A DNA stretch of 21,868 nt, from contig JAFWUX010000114.1 of assembly GCA_017523995.1 (NCBI GenBank), forward strand, positions 1-21,868, read 5' to 3'. The translations under genes were made by a program, and so were the position numbers. The stretch comes from Oscillospiraceae bacterium (GTDB taxonomy: Bacteria; Bacillota_A; Clostridia; Oscillospirales; Ruminococcaceae). Below the pieces are notes generated by a model. The model was given only the letters and a program-made list of their open reading frames with translations, made no database searches and was not told the origin of the DNA. Each line of letters starts with the position of its first letter. Within the stretch, counting starts at the first letter, position 1. This document shows, one piece after another, positions 1-8,023 of this stretch.

Positions 1-1553
1 CCGTTGAAGTCCGCAGGATGATTGATATTGAATGTTTCGTAAATACCGTTCAGCGTGGCGTTCTCGCCCTCCAGCGCACCGGTATAGATGTTGTCATACT
101 TGTCTGCGCTGATGACAAAGCCCATTTGCTCCAGAGTATCGTAATTCTCAAAGCGGATGCGCAGCTCGTTCTGATCTTCTTTCAGCCGGTAAATCTGAAA
201 GGTGTCGCCGGTTGCAGCCGGTTCCTCCGCAGCTTCCTCTGATGCAGCGATTTCCTGCCAGGCTCCGGCAGGAACGTCACGCTGCATCTCTGCTTCTGTT
301 TCACGCATGTATACCGTCTGAGCCAGATCGTCCGGCTCCGGATCGAAGCCGACCAGTGCCATCGCAGCCGTGTGCTGTTCCTGAATCTTCCGAAGTCCGT
401 CAACATCCGAATCACGGAAGCAGGCACCGAGCCTCTGCATTTCCTCAACGGAATAGCTTTCATCAAGGCTCTCGCGCAGCGTTGCCGGTGTGATGCCGGT
501 GTCGCACAGCGACTGCAAAGCCTGACGCTGTTCCGGAGAATACGCTGTATCGCGGAACGCTTCATCAAATTCAATCTGACGCAGCGCGGCATCCCGGTAA
601 TGAATCATGTCCAGAAGAATGCCGGAACGGTCAAACAGCCGGTCCGCTTCACTCTGGACGATATACCTTGCTGCTGCATCGGTGATATACAGAATCTGCT
701 CGTCTGCAAAGCGCGGATCCACAAAAGATATTATGCTTTCATAGTCGTTCGCTTCTGCGAAGCGGTCGAGAGCCGGATCCATAAGCGCGATCTGATGATC
801 GGAGAAACCGGCTTCTTTCAGCTCGTCGATGCTCTGCCGTTTGGTCTGCGCGGCATTCAGTAAAATCCCGAACTGCTGTGCATTTCTCTGATCGACCGTC
901 AGGATGATACCGTTATTCTTTACGATGCCGGAATACGGAATCTCTGCGGCATCGAGAATCGGCTTGACCTGCATAAACTCCTGCGGCTTGATATGCGAAG
1001 AAAAATGATACGGCTGCTGAATGTCCTGATACGGCACGCTGCCGACAACCATGTGCTGCGATACCGCATGACGGTGCTGCTGGCGTTCCGCCAGGACACG
1101 GTTGTTGACTTCCAGAACCGCCGCTTCATGCTCCGCACTGACCGTGATCGTTGCATGATCGTCATAGACACGACCGGAAAACGGCACGTTCTGCTGCTGC
1201 AAATGCTCTGCAATTTTCAGCACCATATCAATATCCGAAGTGAAATACCGCTTATTCTGAATGCCGCGGTATTCGGTTGTCCCGATAATCGTCTGCGGTG
1301 CATTGCTCCGCGTCGTGGATGTACGGTCCATTTGCTCAATCAGGCGATCCCCGATCACATCGCGGAAATACCGCAGATCATGTTCGTTGACCGCCATTTT
1401 ATAGGTTCCGTTCTGTTCAAAGGCATAATAATTCAGACCTTCTGCATCAAGGCGTTCCGTAACTGCGCGGAAAATGTCATCCTGCATGACGAAATATGCC
1501 TTGTGCCGGTTGTCTGTCACATCGTTCCAGAGTCTGTTTCCGTATAGCTGCAT
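1..1553 (-). CDS. YodL-domain mobile-element protein, C-terminus cut off by the window edge
   Basis: The frame is open for 517 codons from an ATG at 1553 to the window edge. GGAGG lies six bases before the ATG. Residues about 452-517 (starting FQIYRLKED, with YDNIYTGAL and NHPADF near the end) match the opening of the YodL domain, a domain of unknown function common in large accessory proteins of Firmicutes ICEs and phages. Residues 18-66, 94-150 and 174-230 are three divergent copies of a repeat that also occurs at the C-terminus of the preceding gene; the core looks like NVPFSG or EIPYSG, then a short loop and an ATITV-like strand. Residues about 245-400 hold short degenerate helical motifs such as GFSDHQIALM and AYSPEQRQAL, resembling the Q-x-x-x-I/L repeats known in these proteins. 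A palindrome copy lies 23 bases upstream. No enzymatic motif is visible and the role is unknown; an accessory function during establishment in the recipient is a guess from context. Confidence 0.85.
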   Translation of the reverse strand, partial: MQLYGNRLWNDVTDNRHKAYFVMQDDIFRAVTERLDAEGLNYYAFEQNGTYKMAVNEHDLRYFRDVIGDRLIEQMDRTSTTRSNAPQTIIGTTEYRGIQNKRYFTSDIDMVLKIAEHLQQQNVPFSGRVYDDHATITVSAEHEAAVLEVNNRVLAERQQHRHAVSQHMVVGSVPYQDIQQPYHFSSHIKPQEFMQVKPILDAAEIPYSGIVKNNGIILTVDQRNAQQFGILLNAAQTKRQSIDELKEAGFSDHQIALMDPALDRFAEANDYESIISFVDPRFADEQILYITDAAARYIVQSEADRLFDRSGILLDMIHYRDAALRQIEFDEAFRDTAYSPEQRQALQSLCDTGITPATLRESLDESYSVEEMQRLGACFRDSDVDGLRKIQEQHTAAMALVGFDPEPDDLAQTVYMRETEAEMQRDVPAGAWQEIAASEEAAEEPAATGDTFQIYRLKEDQNELRIRFENYDTLEQMGFVISADKYDNIYTGALEGENATLNGIYETFNINHPADFN

Positions 1554-1576
1554 CTTAAACCTCCGTGGCTCCTTTT

Positions 1577-1601
1577 AATTGGGCTCCATTGGAGCCCAAT
1601 T
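1577..1601. repeat. Palindrome copy P1, upstream of the YodL-domain gene
   Basis: Arms AATTGGGCTCC and GGAGCCCAATT flank a 3-base loop. Flanking T and A bases lengthen the stem to 14 bp (1574-1604), the longest in the set. It lies 23 bases before the ATG at 1553 and 28 bases after the stop of the coiled-coil gene. On the mRNA strand it is followed by AAAAGGAG rather than a T-run, so it does not look like a terminator. Confidence 0.9.
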
Positions 1602-1629
1602 AAATCGGAACTCGTTTCGTATGTGTTTT

Positions 1630-3801
1630 TCAGCCTATTTCCTGCTGTTTTGCGGGGGAATCGTTCTTTGCCGGTTGATGCTTTGCCTGTGCTGCACGGC
1701 TTGCAATGTCATTGCGCTGCTGCTTTCCGAGGACGAATCCTTTGGACTTCTTTTCGACCGTCACGGCAGAGCGTGCTCCGTCCAGCACGGCAGAATGCGG
1801 AACGCCTTTCGCAGCGAGCTGTTCGACAGCCTCACGCGCCTGCGCTTCCGGCATTCGTTTCGTGAACCGTTCTTCTTTCGGAATCTGTTTGTAGGTTTCC
1901 GGATTGATAAACTGTTTCCGGTGCTGCTGCTCAGAACCGGAGATCACGGCATTGACCTGTGATCTGTCCTGCGGAGCTGTAACAATCACGGTTGCCTCTC
2001 CCTGCCGGACGCTGCTGTTCTGAATACCGGCAGTATCCAGTGCTTTTGTGATGCGTGCAGCGGCTTCCGGGGTTCTGACCGTTATATCCTGCTGCTTCTG
2101 CTGTGCCGGAAGCGGCTCACCGGCTGCACGGACAGCATTCAGATATACTGCACCGTGCAGCTTTTCATTGACTGTAACCGATGCTGTTCCGTTATTCCGG
2201 AACACAGCCGAGAAAGGGATTCCCTGCTGATCCAGCTCGTCCATAATCTTCAAAGCGGCTTCATGCGTGCGCGTATCCGTCAGACGGTCTGCACGCGGAA
2301 GGGACTGAAAGTATTCCGGATTGAATTTCTGAACGCTTGTCAGGGTTTCCGTGCTGATCCGGACGTTCTGATCGGTGCGGTTTTCTTCACGGATGCCGCC
2401 TTTTCCGTTGTTGATTTCATAGACCTGTGCAAAACCGAGATTCACATTTACCGCAACCGAGGCGGAAAGTTTGTCGCTCTGCTCAATCTCTGCGTACTCG
2501 GCTTCACTGATTCTTTTTCCGATAATCTCTGCGGCAATCATCGGATGATCGGTTTTAGCGGCATCGAGAATATCGTCGATGTTTGTGCTTTTGGCTTCAA
2601 AGTATCTTGTTTCGCCGTTCTGCTCAACGCTGAATACCGCACGAAGCTGCTGTTCTGCGGCAACCTCGGAAAGATGTGCAATCGCCAGCTCCTCACCGTC
2701 AAATCCAATTTCTCTGCCGTCCGGTGTGCGCAGAACAAGCAAGCCGTCCTGAGCAAACGGACTGTCAAAGACCTGTTTATAACCGGTCTGCTCCATAAGC
2801 TCTGCGAGTTTGCCGAGCTGCGGTTCACGCTGTTCCTGCATCTGTTCTACTGCACGCTCTGAACGCTCTGCTGCACGTTCTGCTGCGCTGACGCAGAGTG
2901 TTTCCGTCAGCGGATTGATACGGGTTTCACCGCGCTGCGCTGCGGCATCGAGCTGCGTTTCCGCAAGGGCTTGCAGCATATCCTGACGCTCTGCATCCTG
3001 TTCTGCATACGGCTTATCCAGAACTTCCAGCTTTTTCATTTTTTCCTTTGCTTCCTGCGCTCTTTCCAGATTCGCTTTCATGCGTTCGGTCAGCCGGGCA
3101 TATTCGCTCTGCGAAATGTTTTCCGTCTGGATCCGCTGCTGCAATGCCTGATTCATGCCGGTATACTTTTCGACTTTTCCTGCAAGCGTTTCCATGGTCA
3201 CACGATGCAGCGTGTCCATGGACTGCGAGAACTGCGCACGGCGTTTGATCGGATCGAGAATTACAAAGCTCGTAATGACATTGCTTAACGCAACGCATTT
3301 GTCCGCCTTGCGCTGCTGTGCAGCGATTTTTTTGTCGATCTCACGCACTTTTGCTCCGTGTGCTGCGATCTTGTCCTCGATCTTCGGAATCTTCTCATTT
3401 CGGATTTTATCAATCCGCTGCTGATTCCTGCCGATAATCGCATTTGCAGTTGCTTCCAGCCGGGTACCGGCAGTCAGACGGCGCAGCATTTCGTTTGTAA
3501 GTGCCATGCGATCTGCTTTTGCACTCAGCCGTTCTTCTTTTGCAGCATTCTTTCCGATCTTGGCAAGCCTTGTCTGCTTCTTTCCGTTCAGTGATGTGAC
3601 GCGGGAAGTATACCGTTCATGCGCGGCATTCAGGAATGGCAGCAGCTTGTCCGATTTCACCGGCTCTGTGCTGCGTTCGGTTTCTGCCGTTCTCTGTTCC
3701 TGCTTTGCCTGCTGCATTCGTTCGGCACGCTGCTTTTCGCGTTCCGCTGCGGCGATTGCTTCCTGTTCATTGATTCGTCTGCGTTCATCCTGTTCCGGCA
3801 T
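1630..3801 (-). CDS. Long coiled-coil mobile-element protein with three C-terminal repeats
   Basis: This 723-residue protein has no signal peptide or membrane segment. Residues 1-50 are charged (RRRINEQE, AEREKQRAER). Residues about 60-330 are rich in Lys, Glu, Ala and Gln with heptad-like spacing and are probably coiled coil. A mixed alpha/beta part covers about 335-480. Three repeats follow at about 494-558, 572-622 and 632-692. The first and third are clearly alike: NPEYFQSLPRADRLT against NPETYKQIPKEERFT, then GIPFSAVF against GVPHSAVL, then a SVTV or AVTV strand. The same unit recurs in the next gene. The ATG at 3801 follows GGGAGG by nine bases and the gene starts two bases after the preceding stop, so it is translated within an operon. 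I do not recognise the family. A scaffold or nucleic-acid-handling role is only a guess. Confidence 0.85.
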   Translation of the reverse strand: MPEQDERRRINEQEAIAAAEREKQRAERMQQAKQEQRTAETERSTEPVKSDKLLPFLNAAHERYTSRVTSLNGKKQTRLAKIGKNAAKEERLSAKADRMALTNEMLRRLTAGTRLEATANAIIGRNQQRIDKIRNEKIPKIEDKIAAHGAKVREIDKKIAAQQRKADKCVALSNVITSFVILDPIKRRAQFSQSMDTLHRVTMETLAGKVEKYTGMNQALQQRIQTENISQSEYARLTERMKANLERAQEAKEKMKKLEVLDKPYAEQDAERQDMLQALAETQLDAAAQRGETRINPLTETLCVSAAERAAERSERAVEQMQEQREPQLGKLAELMEQTGYKQVFDSPFAQDGLLVLRTPDGREIGFDGEELAIAHLSEVAAEQQLRAVFSVEQNGETRYFEAKSTNIDDILDAAKTDHPMIAAEIIGKRISEAEYAEIEQSDKLSASVAVNVNLGFAQVYEINNGKGGIREENRTDQNVRISTETLTSVQKFNPEYFQSLPRADRLTDTRTHEAALKIMDELDQQGIPFSAVFRNNGTASVTVNEKLHGAVYLNAVRAAGEPLPAQQKQQDITVRTPEAAARITKALDTAGIQNSSVRQGEATVIVTAPQDRSQVNAVISGSEQQHRKQFINPETYKQIPKEERFTKRMPEAQAREAVEQLAAKGVPHSAVLDGARSAVTVEKKSKGFVLGKQQRNDIASRAAQAKHQPAKNDSPAKQQEIG

Positions 3802-3803
3802 GT

Positions 3804-4301
3804 TTAATTACCTCCCTCTTTTCTGGCGATTTCCGGCTGTTCCTCTATGCTCTGAACAGTCTGCTTTGCGGAACGGGCATTCTGTGCGGCAGTCACCCTG
3901 GCGGCAGCAGCCAGCTCGCGCAGCCGTTTCCGCGAGAAAGTAAAGATCGCGGTACGTTGTTCCGGTCCGCTTATTTCCGGTTCGTTTTCGTCCGCCTTAC
4001 GTTCCGGCGGCAGATTATTGATGATCCCGTCGATATGGTCGCCGTTCATTTCCTGTGCCAGCTCCCAATCTTTGGACGGAGAAACATATTCCACGCGCAT
4101 GACCTGCTTCATCCGGTCAGCAAACGCGGCATCATCATGCTGCGTCTGCAAATAGATCGTGCGGATCATCTGCTGCACATCATCCGGCTGTGACCGCAGC
4201 ATGGAAATCGTGATGCCGAGCTTTTCGGCAATCTCCGGCAGAAGGTCCTCGTTCACGCTCTCCGGTTTTTCCAGAACGCGCTCCGGTACATCGTCCATCA
4301 T
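3804..4301 (-). CDS. Small helical mobile-element protein, unknown function
   Basis: This 165-residue, largely helical, acidic protein is translationally coupled to the gene before it: its ATG overlaps that gene's TGA as ATGA. Residues about 25-47 (AEKLGITISM, then RSQPDDVQQM) match a motif found three times in the preceding protein, so the two genes probably share a fold and may have arisen by duplication. The C-terminal third is basic and Ala/Arg-rich (SRKRLRELAAAARV). There is no signal peptide, membrane segment or catalytic motif. A second ATG at 4298 would shorten the protein by one residue; the first is preferred because GGTGA lies six bases before it. The function is unknown. Confidence 0.8.
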   Translation of the reverse strand: MMDDVPERVLEKPESVNEDLLPEIAEKLGITISMLRSQPDDVQQMIRTIYLQTQHDDAAFADRMKQVMRVEYVSPSKDWELAQEMNGDHIDGIINNLPPERKADENEPEISGPEQRTAIFTFSRKRLRELAAAARVTAAQNARSAKQTVQSIEEQPEIARKEGGN

Positions 4302-4783
4302 GATGCGTCACCGTTCAGGATGCCGGTCAGCTCTGCGATCAGCTCATCTTCCGGTACAGTACCGTAAAGCATATCCAGAGTGCCGCAAAGCTCTTTCTGC
4401 TTACTCAGCGGCAATGTCCGCAGCTCCTGAACCGGCTTTTTCAGCAGCACGGCAATGTCCGGAATGGATGCTGTGGAAAGGTATTCAGTGATATGGCGAT
4501 TCAGTGCCGCACTGTCATTCGGATTCTGTGCAAGCAGATATGTCAGCTCAACCTTGGCAGCATTCGGCATATCCAGCAGCGACTGCATCGAAACGCCGGA
4601 AACGCGGGACACTTCCTGCATTTCCTCATTCAGATATGCGTCCTCCCATATCGCATGAAGATCGTCAAATGCATTTCTCGCAGCGGCAGCAATCATGTCC
4701 TGCTGCACGTTTTCCGGATAACGGGCGAGATCTTCGGGTGTTGTTTGCAGCATTTCCGCTGCTGTTTTCAGTGCTTCGTTCAT
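4298..4783 (-). CDS. Small helical-repeat mobile-element protein, unknown function
   Basis: This 161-residue all-helical protein starts at the ATG at 4783, five bases after GAGG. That ribosome-binding site overlaps the topoisomerase stop codon. A TTG start at 4813 is possible but would lie inside topB and lacks a good Shine-Dalgarno. The sequence holds three copies of a 23-residue motif with a period of about 50: 8-30, 58-80 and 110-132, each carrying a Leu, then a Pro (positions 23, 73 and 125), then an amphipathic helix. A fourth copy is in the next protein. It is cytoplasmic by sequence. The family is not recognised; the spacing recalls small helical adaptor repeats, but that is only an impression. 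Confidence 0.8.
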   Translation of the reverse strand: MNEALKTAAEMLQTTPEDLARYPENVQQDMIAAAARNAFDDLHAIWEDAYLNEEMQEVSRVSGVSMQSLLDMPNAAKVELTYLLAQNPNDSAALNRHITEYLSTASIPDIAVLLKKPVQELRTLPLSKQKELCGTLDMLYGTVPEDELIAELTGILNGDAS

Positions 4784-4790
4784 TTGTACC

Positions 4791-6884
4791 TCACTTTCTG
4801 GTCGGAAATTCAAATCCTGTTGTAAAATCGGGTTTCAGGATGACATACGCGGAAAAGGCTTTTCCGGCTTTGCTTGTAAAGCCTTTTATAAGGTCGGTCT
4901 TTCCTTTTTCAAGCAGCTTCTTCGCCTGCGCTGCGGTGATCGCTTTCCCACTCATGGTTTTCCAGATGACGAAGCCGCAGCCGTCCTTGCCGGAAGTGCA
5001 GGAAAATGATTTCGGGTATTCTCTGACCGGCTTGCCGCATTTCGGGCATTTGCCGATGCTGTCATCCGCTTTCTGATAGAACGGATTGCTCTCCGGCTTG
5101 CTTTCAGCCGGTGCGCTGCTGCTGTAATCACGGATCAGAGTACGAGTCTGTTCCGTGATCTGCTGCGTGAACTGCTCTGCGGATACATCGGAATTGCCGT
5201 GCTCGATATGCTGCAATACCGTTTCCCATTCAGCGGTTGTTTTCGGAGATTTCAGAGATTCCGGTACAATCTGAATGAGCTGCTTTCCCTTTTCGGTCGG
5301 GAATATCTGTTTGCCGGTCCGCTTGATATACTCACGCTTCAGCAAGCCCTCGATGATCGCAGCTCTCGTCGCCGGTGTCCCAAGTCCTTTCTTTTCGGTG
5401 CCGTCATCCTCATAGGAATCGTTACCGGCACGCTCCATTGCGGCAAGCAGCGTATCGTCCGTAAACGGTTTCGGCGGATGCGGGAAACGCTCTGCCACAA
5501 CCGCCGGGACATTCTCAAAGGTTTGTCCCTCGCTGATCGGCGGCAATGCCGCAGCGTTTTCGTCCTGCTCATGCTTATCCGTTTTATCTGTTTTCAGGCG
5601 GTCACGCATCTGCCTGTCCGCTGCTTTCCAGCCTGGCTGCAATACCGTTCTTCCGGTTGCCCGGAAAACGGTATCTGCACAGGTGATCTCGGCAGAAACT
5701 GCCTCATAGAGATGCGGTTCGGCAACTGCTGCAAGCAGGCGGGCAGACACGAGGGACAGAATGTTTTTCTCGCCAATCGGCAGCGCAGCAAGGTCTTTCA
5801 CCGAAATCTTATCTGTCGGCAGGATTGCATGGTGATCGGACACTTTCTTATCGTTAATAAGCCGCTTCACGTTCGGATTCGGAACCGCGATTCCGGATGC
5901 TGCCGTAATATGCTCAGACACCTTGCCGACAAGTGCCGTGACCGTCTGTTCCATGTCCGTCGTGATGTAGTTGCTGTCCGTGCGCGGATATGTAATGAGC
6001 TGTGCTTCATAGAGGCTCTGTGCGTAATCCAGTGTTTCCTTTGCAGTATAGCCGAACATTCTGTTGGCATCACGCTGCAAAGATGTCAGATCATAGAGCT
6101 TCGGAGGATTCTCCGTTTTCTTCTCACGCTTCAGGGCTGTCACGGACGCGCTCTGACCGTTGCAGCGTTCTTGCAGCATCTCCGCAGGCGGCTTTTCGTC
6201 AAAGCGGTCACTGGAAGCCTTGAAGCCGCAGTCCAGCTCGACCACATAATAGGGCTTCTTCACGAAATTCTGAATATCCGCATCGCGCTGTACGATCATC
6301 GCAAGTGTCGGTGTCTGTACTCTGCCGACAGACAGGTTGCTGCGATAAAGGCAGGAGAACAGGCGGCTGCCGTTCATACCGATCAGCCAGTCCGCTTTTG
6401 CACGGGCAAAACCGGCAGCAAAGAGATTATCGTATGCGGACATCGGTTTCAGACCGGCGAAGCCCTGCCGGATTGCGGATTCCTCCAGAGAGGAAGTCCA
6501 GAGCCGCAGCACCGGCTTTTTGCAGCCGGTCAGATAGTAGACATACCGGAAGATGCATTCGCCCTCGCGCCCGGCATCGGTCGCGGACACGATCTCAGTC
6601 ACGCGGGAATCCAGCATCAGACCTTTGACGATCTTGTACTGGTCGGCAGAATCCTTCAGGACTGCCAGTTTCCATTTTTCCGGAATGATCGGAAGATCCT
6701 CGATTTTTCGGAATTTATACTTTTCATCGTAATTCTCCGGCATTGCCGGTTCCACCAGATGCCCGCGGCACCATGTTACGATGTAATCGCCGCCCTCGAT
6801 ATATCCGTTTTTCTTCTCTGAAACGCCGAGAACGGCAGCGATTGTGCGCCCGACAGAGGGCTTTTCTGCTACAACAAGTTTCAA
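4791..6884 (-). CDS. topB: DNA topoisomerase III, type IA
   Basis: This 697-residue type IA topoisomerase passes one DNA strand through a transient nick; ICEs often carry one to help process transferred or replicating DNA. The TOPRIM domain begins EKPSVGRTIAAVLG, and TDAGREGE at 102-109 supplies the acidic metal-binding residues. The active-site tyrosine is Tyr299 in YPRTDS. SVGRVQTPTLA at about 185-195 and GLGTPATRAAIIEGLL further on are family signatures. A zinc-ribbon segment (CPKCGKP, later CTSGKDGCGF) lies near the C-terminus, followed by a short Lys-rich module. The start is a TTG eight bases after GGAAGGAG, and it overlaps the XRE stop as TTGA, so the two are coupled. Length and motifs look complete. 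Confidence 0.97.
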   Translation of the reverse strand: MKLVVAEKPSVGRTIAAVLGVSEKKNGYIEGGDYIVTWCRGHLVEPAMPENYDEKYKFRKIEDLPIIPEKWKLAVLKDSADQYKIVKGLMLDSRVTEIVSATDAGREGECIFRYVYYLTGCKKPVLRLWTSSLEESAIRQGFAGLKPMSAYDNLFAAGFARAKADWLIGMNGSRLFSCLYRSNLSVGRVQTPTLAMIVQRDADIQNFVKKPYYVVELDCGFKASSDRFDEKPPAEMLQERCNGQSASVTALKREKKTENPPKLYDLTSLQRDANRMFGYTAKETLDYAQSLYEAQLITYPRTDSNYITTDMEQTVTALVGKVSEHITAASGIAVPNPNVKRLINDKKVSDHHAILPTDKISVKDLAALPIGEKNILSLVSARLLAAVAEPHLYEAVSAEITCADTVFRATGRTVLQPGWKAADRQMRDRLKTDKTDKHEQDENAAALPPISEGQTFENVPAVVAERFPHPPKPFTDDTLLAAMERAGNDSYEDDGTEKKGLGTPATRAAIIEGLLKREYIKRTGKQIFPTEKGKQLIQIVPESLKSPKTTAEWETVLQHIEHGNSDVSAEQFTQQITEQTRTLIRDYSSSAPAESKPESNPFYQKADDSIGKCPKCGKPVREYPKSFSCTSGKDGCGFVIWKTMSGKAITAAQAKKLLEKGKTDLIKGFTSKAGKAFSAYVILKPDFTTGFEFPTRK

Positions 6885-7150
6885 GTTTTCACTCCTTCCG
6901 TTAATTGGGCTCCATTGGAGCCCAATTCTTTTTTGGCCCGAAATCCGATCAGATAATCGACGGAAACACCGCAGTATTCTGCGATTGCCGTGATCTTGTC
7001 AATAGACGGCAGGCAGCCTCGTTTCATGTTGTACATAACATCGGTGCTGATACCGCTGAATCTGCAAAGTGTTTCAGGTGCAATTCTGAGCCTTTGACAT
7101 TCCCTAGAGATATTAGTGGCGAGATTTTCAAGAATTTGGTCTTTATTCAT
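6881..7150 (-). CDS. XRE-family transcriptional regulator
   Basis: This 89-residue protein is one Cro/C1-type helix-turn-helix domain (about residues 13-67, with PETLCRFSGISTDVMYNMKRG as recognition region and GVSVDYLIG closing the fold). It is cytoplasmic and DNA-binding. It diverges from the zinc-ribbon gene at 7235, and the 84 bases between them hold a consensus promoter with an operator-like repeat, so it may repress that gene and itself. This is inference. A weak minus-strand -10 (TAAAAT, 7174-7179) lies inside the same repeat. The last residues, GSNGAQL, are encoded by palindrome copy P2, so the C-terminal tail looks like a by-product of a regulatory sequence sitting before topB. AAGGG lies seven to eight bases before the ATG. 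Confidence 0.9.
   Translation of the reverse strand: MNKDQILENLATNISRECQRLRIAPETLCRFSGISTDVMYNMKRGCLPSIDKITAIAEYCGVSVDYLIGFRAKKELGSNGAQLTEGVKT
6903..6927. repeat. Palindrome copy P2, inside the XRE gene and upstream of topB
   Basis: The arms and loop are identical to P1. It lies 18 bases before the TTG start of topB and entirely within the last codons of the XRE gene, 19 bases before the end of its stop codon. This is the only copy embedded in an upstream coding sequence. Its position relative to the downstream start is still kept. Confidence 0.9.
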
Positions 7151-7161
7151 TGATTTTTCCC

Positions 7162-7190
7162 TTGACAGCCGTAATTTTACGGGTTATAAT
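7162..7190 (+). promoter_or_regulatory. Consensus sigma-A promoter of the zinc-ribbon gene
   Basis: The promoter is TTGACA at 7162-7167, a 17-base spacer and TATAAT at 7185-7190. Both hexamers are perfect. Transcription should start near 7197, giving a leader of about 38 bases before the ATG at 7235. Without repression this promoter should be strong. Confidence 0.9.
7169..7182. promoter_or_regulatory. Operator-like inverted repeat between -35 and -10
   Basis: CCGTAA, two bases, then TTACGG form a 6-bp inverted repeat that fills most of the promoter spacer. A dimeric HTH protein bound here would block RNA polymerase. The divergent XRE gene next to it is the obvious candidate, and the site also overlaps a possible -10 for that gene. 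Binding is inferred, not shown. Confidence 0.6.
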
Positions 7191-7234
7191 ACTGTTAGTC
7201 TACCCTCAATCCTATCCAGAAAGGAACAACTATA

Positions 7235-8023
7235 ATGAGTACAAAATATGATGAAGCAGCCTTCTTAACAAATAACAACCAATACGATCTCCTTAAACTC
7301 GAAGATGCGATAGTACTGGCAAAAAAAGACGATCAGGAGTTTCAGAAAAAATATCACGATCGTCTTTATTGTCCCGAATGCCATGAGCCAAAACTTACTT
7401 TCGTAAGCAATAACGGGAAATACTATTTTAGGGGATTTCCCCAGCACATCCATACTCCCATTTGTAGCAAAGGCTTTGACCCGATTTCGACAACCAGCTT
7501 TCAGACATTTGCATTGGATACAACAAACCATGATTTCCTATTACAGCGGCTTCAAAGGTTTGTTTTCCGAAAGTTGCAAAGAAATAATAATAACACGCAC
7601 CCGCTTCTTTTGCAGATTCAAAACGATAGAATATCTCATGATGATGTTCAACCTGCTACTATCCGCAATCGGCAGCTTATTCGCCGTATCCCGACAAAAT
7701 CCATTACAGCACCGTTTCATGATGAAGATTTAGCGTGTTATAAACTGTTTTACGGAAGCGTTAACATTCAGTATTCAAAAATAGAAAAACAGGATTATTC
7801 CTTCTTCAAACTTGATCTTCTGCGCCGTAGCGATTCTTCAGTTATTTGCTCATTGTCGTTCAGCCAAGGTGTCGCCACACATTTAGAGTCTGATTATGGT
7901 TTAGTTCTGAATCAGAGGTTGAACAATCAGTATGTTGCTTTTTTTTCCGTTATGAAGCAGAACAATCAATATCTCAATGCTCGTCTTTCTCATTCAAAGC
8001 TGTTTTATATAATTGCTGAATGA
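7235..8023 (+). CDS. AT-rich cargo protein with an N-terminal zinc-ribbon-like motif, unknown function
   Basis: This 262-residue protein is transcribed against the transfer block from its own consensus promoter. AAAGGA lies nine bases before the ATG. Residues about 46-76 carry CPEC, then an H-x-H (HIH) followed by a further Cys (TPIC), a spacing like the zinc ribbon at the start of CoiA-type and related nuclease-associated proteins. The rest is mixed alpha/beta, with Asn- and Gln-rich stretches and no motif I can name. There is no signal peptide or membrane helix. The gene is clearly more AT-rich and uses more A/T-ending codons than its neighbours, which suggests separate acquisition. Its last 50 bases overlap the end of the convergent gene 7974-8600. 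Cargo such as a defence or anti-defence factor is possible but not shown. Confidence 0.85.
   Translation: MSTKYDEAAFLTNNNQYDLLKLEDAIVLAKKDDQEFQKKYHDRLYCPECHEPKLTFVSNNGKYYFRGFPQHIHTPICSKGFDPISTTSFQTFALDTTNHDFLLQRLQRFVFRKLQRNNNNTHPLLLQIQNDRISHDDVQPATIRNRQLIRRIPTKSITAPFHDEDLACYKLFYGSVNIQYSKIEKQDYSFFKLDLLRRSDSSVICSLSFSQGVATHLESDYGLVLNQRLNNQYVAFFSVMKQNNQYLNARLSHSKLFYIIAE

Noticed and set aside
5199..6821. Plus-strand open frame of 540 codons
   Set aside because: It lies fully antisense to topB, its protein is Cys/Arg/His-rich without any family feature, and topB carries all type IA motifs.
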